From the NCBI GenBank assembly GCA_947685225.1, contig CANTUV010000008.1, positions 31,302,001 to 31,366,000 of the forward strand: 64,000 bases of DNA, in the 5' to 3' direction. This DNA is from Garcia nutans. Its lineage: Eukaryota > Streptophyta > Magnoliopsida > Malpighiales > Euphorbiaceae. This document shows, one piece after another, positions 22,353 through 31,007 of the stretch. The notes under the pieces were generated by a model. That model ran no database searches, was not told the DNA's origin, and saw only the letters and a program-made list of their open reading frames with translations. A program made the translations under genes and the position numbers. Every line of letters starts with the position of its first letter. Positions within the stretch are counted from its first letter, which is position 1.

Positions 22353-25002
22353 ATGGATTCTCATTCACGTCAATCTGTAGAGGGTAGTGCTGAGACTATA
22401 GCTCCAGAGGAGAGTAGGGATGGAGCTCGAGTTGATAGAGCTGGAGAGGTACTTGTTTCTGTGTCAGGGAGACCAGCTGGTGAGGAGGCTCCGCCGGGTT
22501 GGCTTAGACATGTGATAGAATTGTTTAGGTAAGCCCCAGTACCGCCACCACCACCACAGCCAATGGTACCAGTGAGGCACTACGATAAATTAAGAAAGTA
22601 TGGAGCAGAAGATTTTCTGGGTACTATTGATCTAGCAATAGCTGAGCAGTGGTTGGATAAAGTACAAAGAATATTCATTCAGTTGCAAGCCACTCCAGAA
22701 GAATATTTTGATTATGCTAGATCATTGCTGCAGAAGGATGCATATGATTGGTGGAAGACAGTTCCTCATGCTATGGATGATCCACCTACATTGTCTTACA
22801 GTGATTTTCTACGGGAGTTTGAGCTGAAATATACTCCGAGGGAGTATAAAGATGTGAAAAAGATGAAATTTCTAAATTTGAAGCAAGACCACCGAACTGT
22901 GACAGAATATGAATTGGAGTTCATCCGATTAAGCCACTATGTTGGAGGGATTATCTCAGATGAGATCGATCGGTGCAGAAGGTTTGAGGAGGGATTGAGA
23001 CCATCAATTATGTGTATTGTGGCTGGCTCTAGATATCAGGATTTCTCCCAGCTGGTTGCAGCGACTAGAGGTGTGGAGAGAGCCCAAGGTATAGCAGCAG
23101 CTGCTACTGAAGAGGAGATCAGGGTTAGAAGACCCCAGTTTGATGCAGGGTCTTCATCTGTGAAGAGAGGTAGAGGCAGTTTTGCTCCTAGGATCAGTAG
23201 GAGTCAGAGACAGCCGGGTAGGTCAGTACAGTATTAGAGACAGAGATTGAGACCTACAGCTTCTGTAGCCAGTGCCCCGACTCCCGTGATGCAGAGGTCT
23301 ATTCCACCTATATGTGTTTAGTGTGGTGGAAGACATGCGGGTGTTTGTTGGAAGTATAGTAGATCAGCTGTGTGCTTCAGGTGTGGATCGCCTGATCATT
23401 TCATTAGGGAGTGTCCTGAGATGCAGGAGCAGAGACAGGCTGAGTCTGCAGCCTCTCAACCCAGTGTCAGTAGAGGTGGTCGAGGAGGCAGGGGTTTCAG
23501 TAGGGGTGGTCGATCCGGGTATAGTAAGAGAGGAGGATCTTCATCTAGGGATACTAGGCCAGATGAGGTTGGGCCTTCTCAACGAGTATATGTGATGCAA
23601 AGACAACTCAATGCTTCTGCAGTTATTGCGGGTACTTTCTCTTTATTTGGCATTTCAGTTCTTGCTTTAATTGATCCAGGCTCTACTCATTCATATATTA
23701 GTGCATCTATTTTGCCTGTGTCTGAATTGCATTCGGAGTCCCTAGGATTTGATGTGTTAGTGACAAATCCGTTGGGGCATAGTGTGATTGTTAGCAAGGT
23801 GCACCGAGATAGTTCAGTGGTGGTGCAAGGTGAGGAGTTTCATGGAGATTTGATTGAAATGCCTTTTAAAGAATATGATTTGATTTTGGGCATGGACTGG
23901 TTGTCTAGGCATGGAGCTATGGTAGATTGTCAAAAGAAATGTGTTACTTTGAGAACTATTGATGGTAGGAGTGTAATGGTGTCCAGTGAGCAGAGACAAC
24001 TTGCATCCTTGTTTGTATCAGTCGTAACAGCTAGAAGGTTGATTAGAAAAGGGTGTGATGCTTATCTTGCTCATGTTGTGGATACTAGAGTAGGGGGTTC
24101 TCAACTTGATAGTATACCCACAGTTGCAGATTTTCCAGATGTGTTTCCTGAGGAGTTGCCAGGGTTACCCCCTGAGAGAGAGGTGGAGTTTGGTATTGAA
24201 TTGTTGCCTGGTACCACTCCCATCTCTATCACTCCTTATCGCATGGCACCTGCTGAATTGAGAGAGTTGAAGGTGCAGTTACAAGAGTTGTTGGATAAAG
24301 GGTTTATTCGCCCTAGTGTTTCACCATGGGGAGCTCCTGTATTGTTTGTGAAGAAGAAGGATGGTACTATGAGACTATGCATTGATTATAGGCAATTGAA
24401 CAAAGTAACTATAAAGAATAAATATCCTTTGCCTAGAATTGATTATCTCTTTGATCAATTGAAGGGAGCATCAGTGTTTTCCAAGATTGATTTGAGATCA
24501 AGGTACCATCAATTGAAGGTTAGAGCCGAAGATATTTCTAAGACAACTTTCCGCACCAGGTATGGGCATTATGAGTTTTTAGTAATGCCTTTTGGGTTAA
24601 CGAATGCACCTGCAGCTTTCATGGATTTGATGAATAGGGTATTTAGGCCCTATCTGGATCAGTTTGTGGTAGTTTTTATCGATGATATTTTGGTGTATTC
24701 ACGTAATGAAGAGGAGCATGACAAACATTTGCAGATTGTGTTGCAAATCCTGAGAGAGAAGCAGTTGTATGCTAAGCTGTCAAAGTGTGAGTTTTGGCTG
24801 GACCAAGTTACTTTTCTAGGGCATATAGTTTCAGCGGATGGCATTCGAGTTGATCCAAGTAAAGTTGAAGCTATTTTGAATTGGAGTCCACCGAAGTCTG
24901 TGACTGAAGTTAGAAGTTTTTTGGGTTTGGCAGGCTATTACCGACGATTTGTGAAAGGTTTTTCTTTGATAGCCACTCCACTCACCAGATTGCTTCGGAA
25001 GG
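22353..25002 (+). pseudogene. E2 gag-pol, 5' part (Gag, protease, RT)
   Basis: One frame from ATG 22353 into RT, with stops at TAA 22530, TAG 23235 and TAG 23319. Gag shows EQWLDKVQRIFIQLQATPEE, DAYDWWKTVPHAMDDPP and FEEGLRPSIMCIVAGSRYQ, then a CCHC knuckle CFRCGSPDHFIREC near 23370-23415. The protease has the active-site-like LIDPGSTHSYI. RT shows WGAPVLFVKKKDGTMRLCID, KYPLPRID, MPFGLTNAPAAF and the catalytic FIDDILVYS, then GYYRRFVKGFS. The frame is cut at LTRLLRK by N2 at 25002. A splice-acceptor-like TGTATTTGCAG lies 13 bases before ATG. Some stops fit C-to-T decay (CAA to TAA at 22530). Confidence 0.9.
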
Positions 25003-25411
25003 TGTGAACCTCGGTTTTTCGCCCGAAAAGGATCCGGGCGAAAGTTCACTCGTTGTCGGGAGTCGCCACTCAGTTTATTTTGTTCGAAGGGAAAAACTAA
25101 GAAAACCCTTGTTTGACTCCAATAATGCATCCAATGTAAAGGCTTCTAGTCTGCGAACCCAAGGAGGATTCGGGGACAATGTCATGCTTTTGATTAACTT
25201 GCAAAAATGGAACAAATTTAAAGACAAAAAGATTGTTGGTAGTTTGTGGACTTGCTATTTGGGGTGAATCCCAAACATGCCTACATACTCCCGTTTGAAT
25301 AGGAGATCAAAGCCCATGTAGTTCGGAAAAGCCTATTTAGAGGCGATGAAAATTATGCTTCATGCATGAGTGTGTATGCTTCGTGCATTTTTCAGGCATT
25401 TTGCCAAATTT

Positions 25412-25770
25412 GTGAGATTTAGCACTTAGTGCTAAATGGTGAGATTTGGGTACTTCGTACCAAAGGAATGCAATTTTTAGGCCTTTGGCCTGAGTTGTCG
25501 GGCTTTTTGCCAAATTTGTGAGATTTAGCACTTAGTGCTAAATGGTGCAATTTTAGGTACTTTGTACCAAAAGAGTGCAATTTAGGCCTTTGGCCAAGTG
25601 TTGTCGGGCTCCATGCCAAAAATGTGAATTTCAGCACTTAGTGCTAAATTGTGAAATTTTAGGTACTTCGTACCAAAATGGTGTAATTTAGGCTCCGTGC
25701 CAACAGATTGATTTTAATTGTGAAATGTAGGTACTTTGTACCAAAAAGATGTAATTTAAGTCTTTGTGCC
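25412..25770. repeat. Triloop-hairpin tandem array (N2 3' LTR)
   Basis: Three to four diverged units of about 105 bp. Each has a run of short perfect hairpins with three-base loops: TTTAGCAC-TTA-GTGCTAAA (25418-25436), GGTAC-TTC-GTACC (25449-25461) and AGGCC-TTT-GGCCT (25479-25491). The same set recurs in the next units, sometimes with the loop as TTT or TTC. The same array lies in the 5' LTR at 38635-38993. Confidence 0.88.
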
Positions 25771-26067
25771 AAAGAGGCTGATTGATTAGTCCATTAGGCC
25801 TTAGACCTAAAAGGATTAGGTCTTTGACCGAGAAGAAATTGAGAAGAAGATAGAATGCTTATGATATGCTTAAATTGACCAAAGATGAATTATGATATTA
25901 CCTTGATCAGAATTTTTCCACTTCTAAGTTCCAGATATCGTTTCCTGGCACTTTTGAGTATGATTCTTGGTTTCTACAACACAATATTAGAAATTTTTAA
26001 GCATAAAAATTTCGTCAGCATCTGGGCATAGGAAGTCCGAAAGTCCTCCTTCTTTTGAAAATCTGAA

Positions 26068-26081
26068 GCCTATATATAGGC
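26068..26081 (-). promoter_or_regulatory. TATA box of N2 LTR promoter (3' copy)
   Basis: GCCTATATATAGGC, a perfect 14-bp palindrome holding TATATATA. On the minus strand it lies about 13 bp downstream of the GC-rich palindromes at 26094-26150, an arrangement repeated in the 5' LTR at 39292-39305. Confidence 0.7.
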
Positions 26082-26093
26082 AAAATCGGGCTG

Positions 26094-26150
26094 CACGGCG
26101 GCCGGGCCGCCGTCCCCACAGCGGCTGGGCCGCCGGCTCCGGCCCACTGC
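26094..26150. repeat. GC-rich palindromes next to LTR TATA (3' copy)
   Basis: CGGCGGCCGGGCCGCCG followed by CAGCGGCTGGGCCGCCGG in otherwise AT-rich DNA. The 5' LTR (39318-39405) has additional units. The same type of sequence lies before the TATA box of the antisense gene at 29209. Confidence 0.75.
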
Positions 26151-26334
26151 AACTCGCGCTACTTCTGCTAAAATTGACTTTCCGGGAGCCACGGGCCTCC
26201 AAAATTTATTCCGAGACCATATCCATGATCCTTGCGTCGCACTGGACATTTCAAGTACCATGAAGACATACTTTCTAGTCCGGCCCGGTCTGAGGAAATT
26301 GGCTTTCCGAGCCTCAAAATTCGAATGTTCACAA

Positions 26335-26347
26335 TTACCCCCCACTG
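26335..26347 (-). other. N2 polypurine tract
   Basis: On the minus strand the DNA just before the 3' LTR reads CCCAGTGGGGGGTAAT, a purine-rich plus-strand primer site in the expected place. Confidence 0.7.
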
Positions 26348-26438
26348 GGGTCCATAAAAATGATTTATGGAACTCAGTGGTCTTCTGAAGAGCGAATTTT
26401 GAGCGAGGTGCAAAAAGACCCGTGTTTTCAGTTTTTTT

Positions 26439-26450
26439 CTATAAATAGGC
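26439..26450 (+). promoter_or_regulatory. TATA box for the antisense PMD gene
   Basis: TCTATAAATAGG lies about 75 bp upstream of the ATG at 26522 on the + strand and is followed by a pyrimidine-rich leader (TTTTTCTTCTTTCACTTC). It fits the plant TATA consensus. It lies only about 105 bp inside the element from the LTR edge, so the gene has its own promoter directed against the retrotransposon transcript. Confidence 0.6.
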
Positions 26451-26521
26451 TCATTTCATTCAATTTTTATTTGCTTTCATTCATTTTTCTTCTTTCACTT
26501 CTTTCAAATTTTCTTTCGACG

Positions 26522-28772
26522 ATGGATTTCACCGGCTTTGAAGACCTCGAAATCCCACTCCCTCCCTGCGATCTTTTACTTGAGGAGGAGAAGCATAGTT
26601 CTCGGACCGGCTGCTATGAGGTGAGTACATTCCCATTTGTCCATCTAGTATGCATGCTTAGGAATTTTATTTATTTCTAGTAAGGAACTTAGAAATAAAT
26701 TTTAGGAACATTTCCTTCACATGTACTAGTAATGAATTAGGATCTGTACCAGGCTTCATTATGTTCGGCCATCAGTAATTATTTCTAGTAAAGAACTTAG
26801 AAATAATCCTTTAGGGATCCACACCCGGCTGGGGAAAGAACTTAGATCTTTCCTGAATTTGTCCATCTTTTCTGAATTTGAATTTTTTTTTTCAGAATTC
26901 TACGATCAAGATATCTATAGCTGAGCGTCTGATGGTTACTATTCCGGCTTACATCTTTGATGCCGGGCACCCAGTGGGGGATCTTATCAGACCTGCTTTC
27001 CTCCACCATTTGAGGGCTATAGATGTGGGCAGAGATATCCACCGGGATTTGATCTGTGCTTTAGCCGAGCGCTGGTGGCCTACTACTGACACCTTCCATT
27101 TTTCTTGGGGGGAGATGACAATGACGCCTACAGACTTTTCCATCATTTCTGGGATTCCCTTTGGCGTTGAGATGGTGGAGTCCTATGATGACTGGCGGCA
27201 GGACATTTCTTCAGCCGACATGGTTACTTTGATCGGGGTCGACTATCCTCGATATCAGGCGCCTCGCTGCATTCAGCGGAGGTGGCTTGTGGAGCAAGCG
27301 CCAGGTATCTACACTGGTTACGAGACAGGCAACCTTACTGCTGACCAGACGGCCAGGTTTACCTTGCTTCTCCTGTTTGCTAGCTCTTTCTTATCAAACA
27401 GGAAAGATGCAGTGAGTCTCAATGTGCTGAAGAGCCTACTTGACCTGACACGGCTTCATACGTACGATTGGGCTAGCATGATGCTGTGTAGGTTGTATGA
27501 CGACATGTCAGACCTCTGCTATACCCGTATTACTCCGTGTGGCCTGTATTACTTCTGGGAGGTAATGTAAAGAACATTTCCCCTATCTTTATATATGTTG
27601 ACATACACAAATTTTGATTTTTTTTAATTTTTTAATTTTATTTTTTTTAGACTTGGGCTTACGAGTACTTTCCTGACATCGCCCCTTTTCTTCGTGAGAT
27701 ACCTGCCCCTGCAGATCCTCTTTCCCCCATTGCTTGGAGGTGGTATAGAGAGAGGGTAGAAGTACCAAAGAGGAAACTTCCCATCAGAGTGCTGAGATCG
27801 TTCTTCGACAGCTGCCCAATGGACTCAGTAAATGCTTTATCGTCATCTTTTTTATTATATTAGAGAAAATGATTCACTAATATAACAAATGTTTACAGGT
27901 TGCATTTAAAGTGATGTCTAGCCAACTGGCAGAGTGGATAGCTCAAGATTACAGCTTTCAGCGATCAGAGTTTCTGACTCGACGACGATTCATACTTCCC
28001 CATCCAGAATTTCGACGGTATTATCTCGCTGAGAGGGTGACTTTCCAGATTGCCGGTTTCTGTGCAGTTCCCGTGGATCCCCCTGATGATATGCTGTCTT
28101 CAACACTTCTGCCTGTTACTGTGTCCCAGTATGAGGGCGACCCTTTCGAGTCGGCTTATGCCCCGGATGAGGAGGATTATGACTTCTACTGTCTTCATCG
28201 ACTGATGCCACGCATTGGGGCACGATTTGACTCTGTACCCCCTTATCGGTCTTCCCACTCTTCAGCTCCCACTTCTGGCACTCCGAGAGACCATCCTTCT
28301 CCCAAGCGGCAAACTGACAGACCCTCTTCCTCTAGGGCTGAGACTTCCGCTTTCGGGGCTGGACCATCAGACATTGGAGGAAGCAGCAGTTCATCTCATT
28401 TGAGGCCTCCCGCATCCGTCCTTACAGCTGCCGGCCAATTTGACCCTATTTTAGCCGATTTGAGGCTGCCTTATGCTGTTCGTCATCATGCACCTGGTGG
28501 TTGGGTGACCCGACCAATTAGTGCAGAGGGTGCATTATATCAGAGCTTTGCTCATGTCACTCAGGTATATTCTCATAGAACTTTTCATGAAAAGGATTCA
28601 TAAAATTCTCTTGAGATTGATTGTGATTTCGTCTCTTTTACAGGTACCAGAGGGCCTGATCACGGAAATGGCGGCACTGATTACTGCTTTCTCGGATGAA
28701 CTGTCTGGTGCTTTGACTGAGGCTGCTTACGAGAGGCAGAGTAGGCCGCAAAGACGGAGAGGCCGGCACTGA
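26522..28772 (+). CDS. Plant mobile domain (PMD) protein carried antisense in N2
   Basis: Five exons on the + strand: 26522-26620, 26896-27561, 27651-27827, 27899-28564 and 28644-28772. All introns have GT-AG ends, pyrimidine-rich acceptors and phase 0, and every exon length is a multiple of three. The product is 578 aa with no stop or frameshift. Residues 91-102 (ERWWPTTDTFHF) and 105-119 (GEMTMTPTDFSIISG) are the PMD signature seen in MAIN/MAIL-like proteins and in PMDs of plant transposons. Exon 4 ends in a Ser/Pro-rich, probably disordered linker, and the C-terminus is basic (RPQRRRGRH). Host MAIN/MAIL proteins are nuclear and act in silencing and genome stability; the role of a transposon-borne copy is unknown. 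Alternative: a captured host gene copy with no function for the element. Confidence 0.82.
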
Positions 28773-29058
28773 TTTTTTTCATTTTTGTGTTGAACTATGC
28801 TTGCTGTATTTGAACTATTCCCCTTCTGTACTTTGTACCTTTCATGTTTTTCAGCTGTTATCTGAACTTATCTGTAAACCTGCACTTATTTGTTAGTATT
28901 AACAGCACATATGTATGCATTATGCTTTTTCTTTTTAGAAATCTATTTTTAAAAATAAATCCCTGACACAATCCTAAAAAAAGATAGCACATAACAGGGC
29001 CAAAACGGGGCCAAAACGTGAGAATTTCACAAAACACCAAAAAGAAATAGGGATCAGG
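28773..29058. other. Spacer between the two antisense genes
   Basis: AT-rich DNA downstream of the PMD stop, with TTGAACTATGC and TTTCATGTTT phrases and a possible AAATAAAT poly-A signal near 28954. No frame is supported. Confidence 0.5.
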
Positions 29059-29128
29059 ACGGTCGGTGGCGGCCGAGCCGCCGGCAGCGGCGGCCGAGCC
29101 GCTGCCCGGGCCAGACCAGTATAAAAAA
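29059..29128 (+). promoter_or_regulatory. GC palindromes plus TATA box before second antisense gene
   Basis: GGTGGCGGCCGAGCCGCCGG and CAGCGGCGGCCGAGCCGCTG lie just before TATAAAAAA (29120-29128). The gap between the GC palindromes and TATA is about the same as in the LTR promoter on the other strand. The ATG at 29209 is about 80 bp downstream. Confidence 0.6.
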
Positions 29129-29208
29129 CAAGGTTGTCTTACATCTGTGGGCCAGAAAGCAATCCTCTTACTGAAAGATCTTATATATACATTTTTTTTC
29201 AAATAACA

Positions 29209-30444
29209 ATGAATCCCCTTTTTAACCACGTGATGCATAATTGGACCAAAAGTCTCCACAATGTTGAAAGGATCAACATGGGGAGGTACGGTTTGAAAGC
29301 TGTCGCCACACTCAGAGGTGTAGCAGTAGAGTGGGATTTTTTGCACTCTTGCATCAGGTTTTGGGATCCCCAAGCCCATGTTTCAGATTTGGGGCTCGGA
29401 TGGAGGAAATGTGTCCTCTTTTTGAGGAGTTCTGCTCGATCATTGGGTGCGATCCAAATGCCCCTCTTGTGAGGCATGAGGTCCAAATCGGGTATGTGGG
29501 ATCTTTTCAGAGGCTTTTTAGCTTCACAAAACCCCAAGCCCAAACTATGATTGTAGATGGGGATAAGGCGATGCTGCTTCCCCTAATTGATGAGTTCTTG
29601 ACCGCCGATTTTGAAGACGATGTTCAATTGAGGCATAGAATGCGAGCCTTTGTCTTTTGTCTATTAGCTGGGTTCCTCTTCAACCGTGACCCCGGCTTTG
29701 GAGATTTGAAACTTTGTCCAATGGTCAGGCAAATGGAAGAGCTCAACTGTATCGGGGGCATGATCCTGGCCGAGACTATTCAGAGTCTCGACAGATGTGC
29801 ACTTGGATTTGAACGTTGGACCGTCACCCCGGTCATCCTTCAGGTAATTTATACCTTTTGTTTCTTTTGCTTATTCCATCATCTCTCTTTTCTTTTGTAA
29901 AATAGAAAGGATCTATTTTTTCCAGGTTTGGCTGAGAGATCATCTTCGAGTGGTTGCAGCCCCCCAGACTTTGACCTACAACCCTTCGCAGTACCGCACC
30001 AGGAAAATTCAGATTTCTTTTCCCTCTATGGCCGAATGGACTGTTTGGCTGTTTGAGCTTGGACTGGAAGAATTATTATGGTTCGTCCCTTGGTACAGGA
30101 TTCCTCAATTCATAGAGGCAAATGCCATGCACAACCATGTCTACCTGCTTGGGTTCACTCACAGTACTTGGTACAGTGCTTCCCGCGTCCTTAGGCAGAT
30201 GGGTATTGATCAGAGAGTTCCTCTTCCTGTCGGGCTTACCATTGCTTCTCCTATTACCCCCGGGGTTACTCGGGCTGTTCTACAGACTTGGGTCAGAGAC
30301 AATCGGATGATCAGGCCTGGTGCAGAGCCTTCCCTCGTTCAGCCCACTCCAGAGTACAGGACCTGGTTTATAGCTGAGGTTTGGCCCGTTGAGAAACCGA
30401 GGAGGTGCGCATTGCTGCAGGAGTTGGAGGGAGAGGGGGTGTAG
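29209..30444 (+). pseudogene. DUF7745-like protein gene, antisense in N2, frameshifted
   Basis: Two exons, 29209-29843 and 29926-30444, with a GT-AG phase-0 intron of 82 bp. The frame from ATG 29209 (MNPLFNHVMHNWTKSLHNVERINMG) runs to about 29383 and then continues one base out of register (RFGARMEEMCPLFEEFCSII). A single-T deletion in the GTTTC at about 29380-29385 explains this, because FWDPQAHV is followed by FRFG in the other frame. Family features are a W-D-F-L..FWDP start, a PLFEEFC motif, RMRAFVFCLLAGFLF, ILAETIQSLDRC and a W-rich second exon (PSMAEWTVWLFELG). These resemble the DUF7745 proteins often annotated beside plant retrotransposons; the match is from memory. Function unknown. 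About 383 residues if unbroken. Confidence 0.65.
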
Positions 30445-31007
30445 GATTTGGATCCCAGGGTGACTCCATTGTCTTTTCTGTTTTTTTTTGGGTTGTTTTT
30501 TACCTTTTTGGTTTTTTGAATGTATAGGACTTGTAGTCTGACTCTTTTGATGAACCGACTGACTCTTTTTTTGTAATGACCGACTCTTTTTGTAATAGAT
30601 GATTCTCTTTTGTAATGAATGATTCTTAATGGATGACCCTTTTGTTTGCTTTCCAAGCATCATCTACTTTATTTATTTGCTCTTATTTTTGCCTAAGCCG
30701 TCCTTTCGGATTTTCAACTTAGCGAGCTTTTACCCATTCTTGCCTAAGCCGCCCTTTGCGGGTTTTCAGCTTAGCGGGCCCCACTATTGCCTAAGCCGCC
30801 CTTTGTGGGTTTTCGGCCTAGCGGGATTTTTTGTTTTTTGTTTATTATTATTATTATTATTTTTTGTTTTATTATTTTTTTTCTTGGCAAAAGAAAGATG
30901 AATGAATGATTTTTATTAAAATTTAAACCGTGCTCAAGGAGAGCTGCCTACATATCTCGAATTAGTTTGCGAGAATCAGGTCTAATGTAGTTCATTACAA
31001 TGCATGA
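30445..31007. repeat. Tail-to-tail spacer with three hairpin-like repeats
   Basis: The antisense gene and the polyprotein end facing each other here. A T-rich stretch (30475-30655) is followed by three imperfect copies of GCCTAAGCCG(C/T)CCTTT..GG.TTTTC..C.TAGCG (starting at about 30692, 30741 and 30787). In each, CTAAGC pairs with a later GCTTAG or a variant. A run of TTATTATTATTA follows at about 30842-30862. Possible 3' ends for both transcripts; no proof. Confidence 0.6.

Larger units (their letters stand above)
25003..26333 (-). repeat. N2 3' LTR
   Basis: 1331 bp. In the element's sense it begins TGTGAACATTCG at 26333 and ends CGAGGTTCACA at 25003. It is shorter than the 5' LTR because it lacks an extra GC-rich palindrome unit and a stretch of about 25 bp near the 3' edge. 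An 87-codon frame (25004-25267) runs across it on the + strand and is repeated in the other LTR, but there is no evidence that it is a gene. Confidence 0.94.

Noticed and set aside
25004..25267. An 87-codon frame in the N2 LTR as a gene.
   Set aside because: It is repeated in the other LTR, has no recognisable domain, and lies across the LTR edge; likely chance.
26522..28772. The PMD gene as an ordinary host gene that merely lies near an element.
   Set aside because: It lies between the LTRs, PPT and pol of one element with a single 5-bp duplication outside the LTRs, so it was part of N2 at insertion.
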